Assembly: GCF_001655615.1 (NCBI RefSeq)
Contig: NZ_CP011567.1
Coordinates: forward strand, 930,001-994,000
DNA: 64,000 nt
Direction: 5' to 3'
Source: Pseudomonas sp. GR 6-02
Lineage (GTDB): Bacteria > Pseudomonadota > Gammaproteobacteria > Pseudomonadales > Pseudomonadaceae
A model generated the notes under the pieces. It was not told where the DNA came from, did not search any database, and worked only from the letters and a program-made list of their open reading frames with translations. Every line of letters starts with the position of its first letter. Position 1 is the stretch's first letter. Both the position numbers and the translations under genes were made by a program. Positions 7,707-17,309 of the stretch are shown here, piece by piece.

Positions 7707-9152
7707 GTGGCAGATGCAAAGCGTTTTGATAACTACATCAACGGTGAATGGGTGACGGGCAGTGATTACTGCGCCAACATCAACCCGTCCGAGCTGAGCG
7801 ATACCCTCGGCGACTATGCCAAGGCTGATCTGGCGCAGGTCCACGCCGCCATCGACGCCGCCCGCGCTGCGTTTCCGGCATGGTCCACTTCCGGTATTCA
7901 GGCTCGGCACGATGCGCTGGATAAAGTCGGCAGCGAGATCCTCGCCCGTCGCGAAGAGCTCGGCACGTTGCTGGCCCGGGAAGAGGGCAAGACCCTGCCC
8001 GAAGCCATCGGCGAAGTGACCCGCGCCGGCAACATCTTCAAGTTCTTCGCCGGTGAATGCCTGCGTCTGTCCGGTGACTACGTGCCGTCGGTGCGTCCGG
8101 GCGTCAATGTCGAAGTCACTCGCGAAGCGCTGGGCGTGGTCGGCCTGATCACGCCATGGAACTTTCCGATCGCGATCCCGGCGTGGAAAATCGCTCCGGC
8201 TTTGGCTTACGGCAACTGCGTGGTGCTGAAACCTGCCGATCTGGTGCCGGGCTGTGCCTGGGCGCTGGCGGAAATCATCTCCCGCGCCGGTTTCCCGGCC
8301 GGCGTGTTCAACCTGGTGATGGGCAGCGGGCGAGTAGTCGGCGAGGCGCTCGTCAACAGCCCGAAAGTCGATGGCATCAGCTTCACCGGTTCGGTCGGCG
8401 TGGGCCGGCAGATCGCGGTCAATTGCGTGTCGCGCCAGGCCAAGGTGCAGCTGGAGATGGGCGGCAAGAACCCGCAGATCATTCTCGACGATGCCGACCT
8501 CAAGCAAGCGGTCGAACTGTCGGTGCAGAGCGCGTTCTACTCCACCGGCCAGCGTTGCACCGCGTCGAGCCGTCTTATCGTCACCGCCGGGATTCACGAC
8601 AAATTCGTCGAAGCCATGGCTGAGCGCATGAAGTCGATCAAGGTCGGTCATGCGTTGAAGTCCGGCACCGACATCGGCCCTGTGGTCTCGCAAGCGCAGT
8701 TGGAACAGGACCTGAAGTACATCGACATCGGCCAGTCCGAAGGTGCGCGTCTGGTCAGCGGCGGTGGTCTGGTGACGTGCGACACCGAGGGTTACTTCCT
8801 CGCCCCGACGCTGTTTGCCGACAGCGAAGCTGCGATGCGCATCAGCCGCGAAGAGATCTTCGGCCCGGTGGCCAACATCGTTCGCGTAGCGGATTACGAC
8901 GCTGCACTGGAAATGGCCAACGACACCGAGTTCGGCCTGTCGGCGGGTATCGCCACTACGTCGCTGAAGTACGCCAACCACTTCAAGCGCCATTCCCAGG
9001 CCGGGATGGTGATGGTCAACCTGCCGACCGCCGGTGTGGATTACCACGTTCCGTTCGGTGGGCGTAAAGGTTCATCCTATGGTTCACGTGAGCAAGGTCG
9101 CTATGCGCAAGAGTTCTACACGGTCGTAAAAACTGCCTACATCGGTTCCTGA
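7707..9152 (+). CDS. 2-oxoglutarate semialdehyde (2,5-dioxovalerate) dehydrogenase
   Basis: A 481-residue NAD(P)+-dependent aldehyde dehydrogenase. The catalytic Cys is in STGQRCTASS and the general base Glu in LEMGGKNPQI. The cofactor-binding motif GFTGSVGVG-like appears as SFTGSVGVGRQ, and the conserved TPWNFP follows GLI. It should convert 2,5-dioxopentanoate from KdgD to 2-oxoglutarate, joining hexarate breakdown to the TCA cycle. The GTG start at 7707 has GAGGAG seven bases upstream; an alternative GTG at 7692 overlaps that site and is less likely. The substrate is inferred from the neighbouring KdgD and GarD genes. Confidence 0.92.
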   Translation: MADAKRFDNYINGEWVTGSDYCANINPSELSDTLGDYAKADLAQVHAAIDAARAAFPAWSTSGIQARHDALDKVGSEILARREELGTLLAREEGKTLPEAIGEVTRAGNIFKFFAGECLRLSGDYVPSVRPGVNVEVTREALGVVGLITPWNFPIAIPAWKIAPALAYGNCVVLKPADLVPGCAWALAEIISRAGFPAGVFNLVMGSGRVVGEALVNSPKVDGISFTGSVGVGRQIAVNCVSRQAKVQLEMGGKNPQIILDDADLKQAVELSVQSAFYSTGQRCTASSRLIVTAGIHDKFVEAMAERMKSIKVGHALKSGTDIGPVVSQAQLEQDLKYIDIGQSEGARLVSGGGLVTCDTEGYFLAPTLFADSEAAMRISREEIFGPVANIVRVADYDAALEMANDTEFGLSAGIATTSLKYANHFKRHSQAGMVMVNLPTAGVDYHVPFGGRKGSSYGSREQGRYAQEFYTVVKTAYIGS

Positions 9153-9166
9153 TACACCGCAATACC

Positions 9167-9202
9167 TGTAGGCGCCGGCTCCCATAAAAGCCGGCGCCTA
9201 CA
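9167..9202. repeat. Perfect 14-base-arm hairpin between dehydrogenase and transporter genes
   Basis: TGTAGGCGCCGGCT and AGCCGGCGCCTACA form long GC-rich arms around an eight-base loop. No T-run follows, so it looks like a small REP-type palindrome rather than a terminator. Confidence 0.7.
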
Positions 9203-9252
9203 AATAAATCGTTATTACCCGCATAAAAATAATCAGTGGGAGTACATCTACA

Positions 9253-10620
9253 ATGCAATCGACCAAGCCGACTCACGTCCGCTATTTGATTTTGCTCATG
9301 CTGTTTCTGGTGACCACGATCAACTACGCCGACCGGGCGACCATCGCGATCGCAGGCTCCAGCCTGCAAAAAGACCTCGGCATCGACGCGGTCACTCTCG
9401 GTTATATCTTCTCCGCATTCGGTTGGGCCTACGTGGCCGGGCAAATTCCCGGTGGCTGGTTGCTGGACCGGTTCGGTTCGAAAAAAGTCTATGCCCTGAG
9501 CATCTTTACCTGGTCGCTGTTCACCGTACTGCAAGGCTATGTCGGTGAGTTCGGGCTTTCCACCGCCGTCGTCGCGCTGTTCATGCTGCGCTTTCTGGTG
9601 GGCCTGGCCGAAGCGCCATCCTTCCCCGGCAACGCACGCATCGTAGCGGCGTGGTTCCCGACCGCAGAACGCGGCACCGCCTCGGCGATCTTCAACTCGG
9701 CGCAATACTTCGCCACCGTACTGTTTGCGCCGCTGATGGGCTGGATCGTCTACAGCTTCGGCTGGCAGCACGTGTTCATCGTCATGGGCGTGATCGGCAT
9801 CATCTTCTCGGGGATCTGGCTGAAAGTTATCCACAGTCCGCGCCAGCACCCGATGATTAACGACGCCGAGTTCAAGCACATCGCCGACAACGGCGGCATG
9901 GTCGACATGGACCAGGACAAAGGTAAAGGTAAAAAGGTCGACGGTCCGAAGTGGGACTACATCCGCCAGTTGCTGACCAACCGCATGATGCTCGGCGTGT
10001 ACCTGGGCCAGTACTGCATCAACGGCATCACCTACTTCTTCCTGACCTGGTTCCCGGTGTACCTGGTGCAAGAACGCGGCATGACCATCCTCAAGGCCGG
10101 TTTCATTGCCTCGTTGCCGGCAATCTGCGGGTTTATCGGTGGCGTGCTCGGCGGAGTGATTTCTGACTATCTGCTGCGCAAGGGCCACTCGCTGACCTTC
10201 GCCCGCAAGGCGCCGATCATCGCCGGTCTGCTGGTTTCCAGCAGCATCGTGGCTTGCAACTATGTCGATATCGAATGGATGGTGGTCGGCTTCATGGCCC
10301 TGGCCTTCTTCGGCAAAGGTGTGGGCGCATTGGGCTGGGCGGTGGTGTCCGATACCTCGCCGAAACAGATCGCCGGTTTGAGTGGTGGCCTGTTCAACAT
10401 GTTCGGCAACATTGCGTCGATCACCACGCCGATTGTCATCGGTTACATCATCAGCTCCACCGGCTCCTTCAAATGGGCGCTGGTGTTCGTCGGTTGCAAC
10501 GCGCTGGTCGCGGTATTCAGCTACCTGGTGATCGTTGGCCCGATCAAACGTGTGGTACTCAAAGAGCCGCCAGTCAGCGGTCCTGAAACGAACAACAAGT
10601 TATCTGAAGCGCATTCCTGA
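9253..10620 (+). CDS. gudP: MFS hexarate (glucarate/galactarate) importer
   Basis: A 455-residue, 12-helix transporter of the anion:cation symporter branch of the major facilitator superfamily. The family signatures are [13 protein letters not shown] after helix 1, the [23 protein letters not shown] loop, and [17 protein letters not shown] in helix 4. Members named GudP, GarP or ExuT import sugar acids with protons. Its placement between the 2-oxoglutarate semialdehyde dehydrogenase and garD supports hexarate as substrate. The ATG follows GGGAG. The cytoplasmic loop has a Lys-rich stretch ([10 protein letters not shown]). The exact substrate preference cannot be read from the sequence. Confidence 0.88.
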   Translation: MQSTKPTHVRYLILLMLFLVTTINYADRATIAIAGSSLQKDLGIDAVTLGYIFSAFGWAYVAGQIPGGWLLDRFGSKKVYALSIFTWSLFTVLQGYVGEFGLSTAVVALFMLRFLVGLAEAPSFPGNARIVAAWFPTAERGTASAIFNSAQYFATVLFAPLMGWIVYSFGWQHVFIVMGVIGIIFSGIWLKVIHSPRQHPMINDAEFKHIADNGGMVDMDQDKGKGKKVDGPKWDYIRQLLTNRMMLGVYLGQYCINGITYFFLTWFPVYLVQERGMTILKAGFIASLPAICGFIGGVLGGVISDYLLRKGHSLTFARKAPIIAGLLVSSSIVACNYVDIEWMVVGFMALAFFGKGVGALGWAVVSDTSPKQIAGLSGGLFNMFGNIASITTPIVIGYIISSTGSFKWALVFVGCNALVAVFSYLVIVGPIKRVVLKEPPVSGPETNNKLSEAHS

Positions 10621-10631
10621 GGAGCGGCGTC

Positions 10632-12185
10632 ATGCAGTTGATTGAACATTCCGACTCGCCGCGCTACATCCGCCTGCACGAGCGGGACAATGTGGTGATC
10701 GTGGTCAACGATCAGGGCGTACCGGCCGGCACCGAATTCCCCGATGGCCTGGTCACCGTGGATTTCGTGCCGCAGAGCCACAAGGTCACCCTCGAGGACA
10801 TTCCCGAGGGCGGCCAGGTGATTCGATACGGCCAGACGATCGGCTACGCGTTGCAGCCGATTCCTCGCGGCAGTTGGGTCAAGGAAGATCAACTGCGCAT
10901 GCCCACCGCGCCACCGCTGGACAGCTTGCCGCTATCCACCGAAGTGCCGGCCGCGCAGGCACCGCTGGAAGGCTTCACCTTCGAGGGCTATCGCAACGCC
11001 GACGGCACCGTCGGCACGCGCAACATTCTCGGCATCACCACCACCGTGCAGTGCGTCACCGGCGTGCTGGATCACGCGGTAAAACGCATCAAGGACGAGT
11101 TGCTGCCCAAGTACCCGAACGTCGATGACGTGGTGGCGCTGACCCACAGTTACGGCTGTGGCGTGGCGATCACCGCCACCGACGCGTACATCCCGATCCG
11201 CACCGTGCGCAATCTGGCGCGCAACCCGAACCTGGGGGGCGAGGCGCTGGTAATCAGCCTGGGCTGCGAGAAATTGCAGGCCGGGCAGGTGATGCATGAG
11301 AACGATAGCTCGGTAGATTTGAGCGAGCCGTGGTTGTATCGCTTGCAGGATTCCAGTCACGGTTTCACCGAGATGATCGAGCAGATCATGGCGCTGGCCG
11401 AAACCCGTTTGAAGAAGCTCGATCAACGCCGCCGGGAAACCGTGCCTGCGTCCGAGCTGATCCTCGGCATGCAGTGCGGCGGCAGCGATGCGTTCTCCGG
11501 GATCACCGCCAACCCGGCCCTGGGCTATGCCTCGGACCTGTTACTGCGGGCTGGTGCGACGGTGATGTTTTCCGAAGTCACCGAAGTGCGCGATGCGATT
11601 TACCTGCTGACGTCCCGGGCGGAAACCGAAGAAGTCGCTCAGGAGCTGGTGCGGGAAATGGACTGGTACGACCGTTACCTGGCCAAGGGCGAAGCGGATC
11701 GCAGCGCCAACACCACGCCGGGGAACAAGAAGGGCGGGTTGTCGAACATTGTCGAGAAGTCCTTGGGCTCGATCGTCAAATCCGGCAGCAGCGCGATCAA
11801 CGGGGTGCTTGGCCCTGGGGAACGGTTCAAGCGCAAAGGGCTGATTTTCTGTGCGACCCCGGCCAGTGATTTTGTCTGCGGGACGTTGCAGTTGGCGGCG
11901 GGGATGAACCTGCATGTGTTCACCACCGGGCGTGGTACGCCTTATGGATTGGCGATGGCGCCAGTGGTGAAGGTCTCGACTCGCACAGAACTGGCGCAGC
12001 GCTGGCCGGACCTGATCGACATCGATGCCGGGCGGATTGCCACCGGGCGGGCGTCGATCGAAGACCTCGGCTGGGAGTTGTTCCACTACTACCTGGACGT
12101 GGCCAGCGGCAAGAAACAGACGTGGGCGGAGCAGCACAAGCTGCATAACGACATCACCTTGTTCAACCCGGCGCCGATCACGTAA
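10632..12185 (+). CDS. garD: Galactarate dehydratase
   Basis: A 517-residue enzyme of the UxaA/GarD family that dehydrates galactarate to 5-keto-4-deoxyglucarate, the KdgD substrate. The N-terminal SAF-like domain covers about residues 10-90 and a linker leads to the UxaA core ([18 protein letters not shown] onward). Characteristic elements are [40 protein letters not shown] and the C-terminal [19 protein letters not shown] with likely metal/substrate Cys, His and Ser residues. Length agrees with E. coli GarD (about 523). Only 11 bases separate it from gudP, with GGAG ahead of the ATG. No glucarate dehydratase (gudD) is present in the window. Confidence 0.93.
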   Translation: MQLIEHSDSPRYIRLHERDNVVIVVNDQGVPAGTEFPDGLVTVDFVPQSHKVTLEDIPEGGQVIRYGQTIGYALQPIPRGSWVKEDQLRMPTAPPLDSLPLSTEVPAAQAPLEGFTFEGYRNADGTVGTRNILGITTTVQCVTGVLDHAVKRIKDELLPKYPNVDDVVALTHSYGCGVAITATDAYIPIRTVRNLARNPNLGGEALVISLGCEKLQAGQVMHENDSSVDLSEPWLYRLQDSSHGFTEMIEQIMALAETRLKKLDQRRRETVPASELILGMQCGGSDAFSGITANPALGYASDLLLRAGATVMFSEVTEVRDAIYLLTSRAETEEVAQELVREMDWYDRYLAKGEADRSANTTPGNKKGGLSNIVEKSLGSIVKSGSSAINGVLGPGERFKRKGLIFCATPASDFVCGTLQLAAGMNLHVFTTGRGTPYGLAMAPVVKVSTRTELAQRWPDLIDIDAGRIATGRASIEDLGWELFHYYLDVASGKKQTWAEQHKLHNDITLFNPAPIT

Positions 12186-12266
12186 GACAGCGTTATCGTT
12201 CATTGCGGGCTTGTCCGCGAAGGGGCCTTGGAACTGACTGAAGGTTTCAAGAATGTACCCATAAAT

Positions 12267-12302
12267 AAAAAGGCCGCGATCCATATTGGATCGCGGCCTT
12301 TT
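12267..12302. terminator. Bidirectional terminator between garD and mksB
   Basis: AAAAGGCCGCGATCC and GGATCGCGGCCTTTT arms around a short ATATT loop, with A-runs on one side and T-runs on the other. It serves the two convergent operons. Confidence 0.9.
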
Positions 12303-12322
12303 CATTGGCTTCGATTCAGGCG

Positions 12323-15163
12323 TCAGACCGCATCCAGCTCCGGTTCGTCCGCCTGGATGTTAACGGTTGCTTTCACTTCATCGTGACGACGGATGAACTT
12401 CCAGTCCGCCTCGTCGATGTAGATACCGTTCGGGCCGCTGCCGCCTTCCAGGTCGATGGCGACGCTGGCGCAGACTTGCGGCTTCACACTCGCCAGGATC
12501 GGCACGAAGCCCAGTTGCAGGCTGGTTTCCAACAGCGCTGCCTGGTTCTTCTCGTCGATGTCTGCTGCCTCGTCGAGGTAGTACGGCAGGCGCACGCGAC
12601 CGGCCTGGTCGCGGTCCATCAAGTGCAGCAACAAGTACATGTTGGTCAGCGCCTTGATGGTCATGGTGGTGCCGTTGGACGCCGCGCCGTCGATGTCGGT
12701 GTGGATCACCGGTTGGCCATTGACCTTGGTGATCTCGAACGCCAGTTCGAACAGATCCTTGAGACCGAGCTGGTTGTGGTTGGCCGCCACCAGCCGTGCC
12801 AGGTATTCCTTGGCTTCTTCGTTCTTGTTGTCCTGCTCGGCGCTTTGGCTCAAGTCGAAGACGGAGAGGGTTTCGCCTTCTTCGTACTGACCGGCGCTGT
12901 GGATGATCTGGTCAATGTGCTTGAGCGCTTCCTTGTTCGGCGCGAGCACGATACGGAAACTCTGCAGGTTGGAGACCTGACGTTTGTTGATCTCACGGTT
13001 GAACAGCGCCAGTTGATGTTCGAGGCTGTCGTAGTCGCTGCGGATGTTGCGCAGGGTCCGGGCGATGTCGGTAACCGCCGCGCGACGCGCCTTGCCGAGG
13101 GTCAGGGCTTCATCGGTGCGGTGTGCGTACGCGTTGATCAGCAGTTGCAGGCGACGTTCCATATCGTCTTCGCTGTCGAACTTGGCCACGCCCTTGAGGC
13201 GAACCTGCGCGTAGAGCGCGTCGATCTGCCCGTCGGCCCGCAGCAGGCCTTGCCAGCTGTCCTGATAGTCATTGAGCAATGGCAGCAGGTTGTCCATGGA
13301 GTCGTCGACCGGGTCCATGAACGGCGTGCCGAACGGCAGGTCGGCCGGCAACAGCTGACGGCGGCGCAGGGCATCGTCGAGGGTGCGTTGCTTGGCTTCC
13401 ATGTCACCGATCTGCCGGCCGACCAATTGCAGCTTGGCCGACAGTTGCTGGACGCGTTCGGTGAAGGCATCGCTGGAGCGTTTCAACTCGTCCTGGGCGG
13501 CTTCCATCTGCGCCAATTGCTCAAGCTTGTCGCCTTCTTCGGCGCTCAGGGTTTGCGCGCGGCGGAAGTCTTCCAGGGCTTTCTGCGCATCCAGCACCTG
13601 TTGGTACAGCGCCTCGGTCTGGGTCTTGCTGGCCGCACGGTCGGCTGCTACGGCTTGCTGGGTTTTCAGTTGCTTGAGTTCTTTGTCCAGACGCTCTTTC
13701 TGATCGCGCAGTGCCGCACGGTCGGCCAAGGCTTGCAGGGCCGGTGGCTCGATGTGCGACAGGTCGATGGACAGGCCCGGCACTTCGAAGCGCTCGCCTT
13801 TGAAGCCATCGAGGATCAGCTCCATGGATTTGACCCATTCACCGTCCTCATCCAGCGCAATGCCGTGTTCGCCCAACGGCAGGCTGAACAGCGCGCTGTT
13901 GAACAGCCGCATCAGGCGCTCGACGTCCTGCTGCGAGAACTCTTCGCGCAGACGGGCATAGCTGTTGTTGTCAGCGTGATCGAGTTGTTGCTTCACCGAT
14001 TTCAGGCGTTTTTCCAGATCCCGCAGACGCTCTTCCAGGTCTTCGGCCGAAAACTGCCGCGACTGGGCCAGCGCACCGGCCAGTTCATCGTGCGCGTCCT
14101 TGGCGGCGAGCAATTGCTGTTCGAGGACTTTGACGTCATCGACCAGGGCGAAGCGATGCTTGAGCACCGACAATTCGCCGAGCCAGCGCTGGATGCCGGT
14201 GATTTCCCGCTCCAGGCGCATCAGCTCTTGAGTGCCACCGCGTTGATCGTTTTGCAGGGCGTCCTGCTCGTTGCGGTAGTGCTCGGCCTGAATCGTCAGT
14301 TCTTCCTTGCGAGCACTGGCGTAGTCCGACCAGGTGCCGAGCAGGGAATCGAGCAGCGGCGACAGGCGATGCAGTTTGCCGCGCAGGATATCCCGCTGTT
14401 TCACGCCGTTGGCCAAGGCTTCGACCAAGGGACCGGCCGCGACCAGCGAGTTGTAGTCCTGCTCCATGCGGCGGACATCGCGGAACGCTTCTTCGCACGC
14501 GGCGATGTAATCGACACTGCCGGAACGCAGGCTGTGTTCGAAGGCATCGAGGAACAGCTGCTTGAGCTTGGCCGCGGTGATTTCACGCATGTGCAGCAGG
14601 TTGATGAACAGGGCGCGGAAGGTCTTCAGGCTCTGCTCACTGGTGGAGCGCAGCGGGATCAGCGTCAGGTCGAGCGGAATCGAGGTGTGGCCGCCCACCA
14701 GCAAACGACGCAGTTCATCCGGCTTGAGTTCGTAGGCTTTCAGGCCTTCGCGCTCAAGATTGGTGAACAGCTCTTTCTGCCGCAGGCAGGTGTCGTCTTT
14801 CTGATAATGAGCCAGGTCGAGTTTGCCGGCGTAGGCAAAGAACTGGTGACCGAAACCACCACCCGGGCCGCGACCGACCACGCCAATCACGTGCGGGCCG
14901 TGGGGCAGGGAGACTTCGACGAGGATGTAACTGGTGTCCGAGGCGAAGTAGAAACGCCGCGATTGTTCCAGGCTGTACTTGCCGAAACTCATGTCCGACA
15001 TGCGCGCCAGAATCGGGAACTGCAAGGCGTTGATCGAGGCGGACTTACCAAGGTTGTTCGCGCCGTAGACCGACAGCGGCTCTTCCAGCGGGAACAGGCC
15101 GAGGCTGTAACCGGCGGTGTTCAAAAGGGCAAAGCGGCGAATGCCGTAGCGTTCCTTGCTCAT
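12323..15163 (-). CDS. mksB: Mks condensin SMC-like ATPase subunit
   Basis: A 946-residue SMC-like protein. Walker A is GANNLGKSA at residues 34-42. Long heptad-rich coiled coils span roughly 260-480 and 520-690, separated by a short hinge-like region, and the C-terminal head carries Walker B in LPYYLDEAADID. This layout matches MksB of Pseudomonas (about 940 residues), a MukB-like ATPase that with MksE and MksF compacts the chromosome and aids segregation. The start overlaps the mksE stop by 4 bases (ATGA). The operon order F-E-B is standard. No mksG/jetD-type Toprim nuclease gene follows, which points to the chromosome-organising form rather than a plasmid-defence form. Confidence 0.92.
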   Translation of the reverse strand: MSKERYGIRRFALLNTAGYSLGLFPLEEPLSVYGANNLGKSASINALQFPILARMSDMSFGKYSLEQSRRFYFASDTSYILVEVSLPHGPHVIGVVGRGPGGGFGHQFFAYAGKLDLAHYQKDDTCLRQKELFTNLEREGLKAYELKPDELRRLLVGGHTSIPLDLTLIPLRSTSEQSLKTFRALFINLLHMREITAAKLKQLFLDAFEHSLRSGSVDYIAACEEAFRDVRRMEQDYNSLVAAGPLVEALANGVKQRDILRGKLHRLSPLLDSLLGTWSDYASARKEELTIQAEHYRNEQDALQNDQRGGTQELMRLEREITGIQRWLGELSVLKHRFALVDDVKVLEQQLLAAKDAHDELAGALAQSRQFSAEDLEERLRDLEKRLKSVKQQLDHADNNSYARLREEFSQQDVERLMRLFNSALFSLPLGEHGIALDEDGEWVKSMELILDGFKGERFEVPGLSIDLSHIEPPALQALADRAALRDQKERLDKELKQLKTQQAVAADRAASKTQTEALYQQVLDAQKALEDFRRAQTLSAEEGDKLEQLAQMEAAQDELKRSSDAFTERVQQLSAKLQLVGRQIGDMEAKQRTLDDALRRRQLLPADLPFGTPFMDPVDDSMDNLLPLLNDYQDSWQGLLRADGQIDALYAQVRLKGVAKFDSEDDMERRLQLLINAYAHRTDEALTLGKARRAAVTDIARTLRNIRSDYDSLEHQLALFNREINKRQVSNLQSFRIVLAPNKEALKHIDQIIHSAGQYEEGETLSVFDLSQSAEQDNKNEEAKEYLARLVAANHNQLGLKDLFELAFEITKVNGQPVIHTDIDGAASNGTTMTIKALTNMYLLLHLMDRDQAGRVRLPYYLDEAADIDEKNQAALLETSLQLGFVPILASVKPQVCASVAIDLEGGSGPNGIYIDEADWKFIRRHDEVKATVNIQADEPELDAV

Positions 15164-15861
15164 GCGTCGGTCTCCTGTTCTTCGGCAATGGCGCGGGCCA
15201 GGGCGTCTTCTTCGCTCTCTTCTTCAAACTCGGTGAGATCGAGCGGGTCGTCGGTCTGCAGCAGCTTTTCGTCGCTGTCTTCGTCGATCAGCACCGGCGC
15301 CGGCAACGGCAGCACGCTGTGCAGGCTGGCGGCCAGGTCGCGGTCTTGCTGGACCGACAGGCAGACATCGAGGAAGCGGTGCATCGGCGGCAGGAAACGG
15401 TAGACACCGTTTTCTTCGCCGGCGAATCCGAGCTGGGTCATGCGGCGCATGATTTTTTCTTCGAGTTCTTCGACGGTCTGCACTTCGGCCTGGATAAACA
15501 GGTCGCGGTACTTTTCCAGCAACGATGGCAATTCATCGCGACCGAGGCTGCCACCGTCGAGCACGGCGATCGGGTCGCGGCCCTGGTCGGCCAGGTGTTC
15601 GACGAGGATGAAGGTGAACAGCGCCAGACGTTGCGCCGTTTTGTTTACCGCCGCCGCAGCCAGGTCCGGCACGAAGTAGTAGAAACCACGGGTGTCGCAC
15701 ACCAGTTCAAAACCCAACGCCTTGAACAGGGTGCGGTACTGGTCCTGGAAGTTCGACAGTTGGGCGTACAGCTCCGGGTCGCGGCGGCTGACGTGGTAGC
15801 CCTTGAACAGCTCGCGAAAGATCGGCGCCAGCTGGGACAGTTCGTTTAGATCAAGATGCAT
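15160..15861 (-). CDS. mksE: Mks condensin subunit MksE
   Basis: A 233-residue winged-helix-type KITE subunit that bridges MksF and MksB in the Mks complex. The N-terminal two thirds contain conserved-looking helices (LFKGYHVSRRDPELY, LGFELVCDTRGFYYFVPD, LALFTFILVEHLADQG). The last 50 residues form a very acidic tail (DEDSDEKLLQTDDPLDLTEF). It overlaps mksF by 11 bases upstream and mksB by 4 bases downstream, so the three are translationally coupled. Confidence comes mainly from the operon and length; short subunits of this class diverge quickly. Confidence 0.88.
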   Translation of the reverse strand: MHLDLNELSQLAPIFRELFKGYHVSRRDPELYAQLSNFQDQYRTLFKALGFELVCDTRGFYYFVPDLAAAAVNKTAQRLALFTFILVEHLADQGRDPIAVLDGGSLGRDELPSLLEKYRDLFIQAEVQTVEELEEKIMRRMTQLGFAGEENGVYRFLPPMHRFLDVCLSVQQDRDLAASLHSVLPLPAPVLIDEDSDEKLLQTDDPLDLTEFEEESEEDALARAIAEEQETDA

Positions 15862-17128
15862 GTGGGGTGCTCGCAGAATCCTCGGCGGCGGTGTCGCGGG
15901 CCGAGAGCAGGGCGAAGGAGCGCAGGCTGACCTGATGCTCGTGAGTATGGTAATCGCGGCGTTCCAGACGCTCGCGCTTGAAGCGTTTTTCCCGCGACAG
16001 GCGCGAGAACCAGTAGAGCAATTCGTCGGTGGCGCCGTCCGGCTCCTGCTCCAGCAGCCAGCTCATCAGGTCCGGCATTGGCAGGGCATCTTCGCAACGT
16101 TCGAGCATTTCCCGAACCGTGCGTGGCGCGCGCGGGGCTTCGCCTTTCTGGGTCTTGTGGGCCTTGGGGAAACGCGCCGGTTTCGGCTCGAAACGGGCCA
16201 GGGCGTAGACATAGGCTTCGACTTGGCTGGCACTGCCGAGGAAGGTGCTTTGCGGGCGGGTGAACAGCGGCATCGCGGCTTGCGGCACCGCATCGATGCC
16301 TTTACGACGAATGGCCGACAACGCCAGGGCTGCGCCACGGGTCACGGCGTTGTGCCGGCGGGCTTCTTCGCGCAGCGGCAGCAGCAGCTCGCGGGCGTGA
16401 CGCAGGGTCAACTGGGCGCTGGTCTGCATTTCGAGGATGCGCGCGTGGGTGCGCAGCAGCATGTCGTCGTCGACCAGATGGCCGAGGCGCTGCTGTTCGG
16501 TGAGCATGCGCAACAACACGTTCTCAACCTTGCGCACGCCTTGTTCGAAGGCGCCGTCGGCATTCACCAGCTGAATCATCGGTTCGACGTATTCGTCCCA
16601 GGTCGCCAGCACTTCAGCATAACGCTGACGCAGCGGAATCTGCCGGTCGCTGGTCTTGGCCCGTTCGGCGACGGCCACCAAGGCCTGTTCGTCGTTGGCG
16701 AGTTTCTTCAGCACGTCCCGCACGCGCATGTCGAGCAGGCGCAACTGGCGCGCCAGATCGTTGCCGTCGCGAATGTCGAAGGCGTCCTGGATGTAACCGG
16801 CCAGGCGTTCGAGGTGGCGCAGATAGGCTTCGATTTCCAGGCACAGGCCCAGACGGTGCTCACGGCGCAGGTAAGCGAGGAAGTCATGGATCTGCGCGTT
16901 GAGCTCGAAACGGTTCGGGCTTTTCGCCACGGGAACCAGAATGTCGAGGCGAATCCACACGTCCAGCAGGCTGGTGATGTCCTGCGGTGTGCTGTCCAGT
17001 TGCTGGGCGGCCAACTGTGAACGCAGTTCGTTGAGGCTCAGGGTGCCTTGGTCGAAGTGCTCGCACAGTGGCTCCAGAAGTGCCCAGTGTTCAGCGAGGG
17101 CGCGCAAGACGCGCTTGGGTTCGATCAT
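15851..17128 (-). CDS. mksF: Mks condensin kleisin subunit MksF
   Basis: A 425-residue, mostly helical protein acting as the kleisin that closes the SMC ring. The N-terminal part (IEPKRVLRALAEHWALLEPL) begins a winged-helix domain. A central helical region contains many Arg/Glu heptads, and the C-terminal part (FSRLSREKRFKRERLERRDYHTHEHQ) would contact the ATPase head. The ATG at 17128 is preferred as the start of the conserved N-terminus; a GTG at 17194 would add 22 residues. It is the first gene of the mksF-E-B operon and divergent from holD. Confidence 0.88.
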   Translation of the reverse strand: MIEPKRVLRALAEHWALLEPLCEHFDQGTLSLNELRSQLAAQQLDSTPQDITSLLDVWIRLDILVPVAKSPNRFELNAQIHDFLAYLRREHRLGLCLEIEAYLRHLERLAGYIQDAFDIRDGNDLARQLRLLDMRVRDVLKKLANDEQALVAVAERAKTSDRQIPLRQRYAEVLATWDEYVEPMIQLVNADGAFEQGVRKVENVLLRMLTEQQRLGHLVDDDMLLRTHARILEMQTSAQLTLRHARELLLPLREEARRHNAVTRGAALALSAIRRKGIDAVPQAAMPLFTRPQSTFLGSASQVEAYVYALARFEPKPARFPKAHKTQKGEAPRAPRTVREMLERCEDALPMPDLMSWLLEQEPDGATDELLYWFSRLSREKRFKRERLERRDYHTHEHQVSLRSFALLSARDTAAEDSASTPHAS

Positions 17129-17309
17129 CGGAATGGCCGGCTGGTTGGCAATTAAAAGCCGCGATTGTACTTCATCGCAGCCGTATCGATTCACTCTGGG
17201 GATGGGCTGTCGCTTCTTCTATCGGTGAAGTCTATCGATCAAGCGTGGGCGATCTTGAGCGAAGGGCGGTAGAATCACCGCACTTTAGTTATCCACAAGT
17301 GGCCGACCT

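Noticed and set aside
12305..15403. 1032-codon open frame on the plus strand across mksB and mksE
   Set aside because: It is an antisense shadow caused by GC-rich third positions. Its translation is Gln/Val/Leu/Arg-rich with no domain, and the minus-strand mksB has clear Walker motifs and operon structure.
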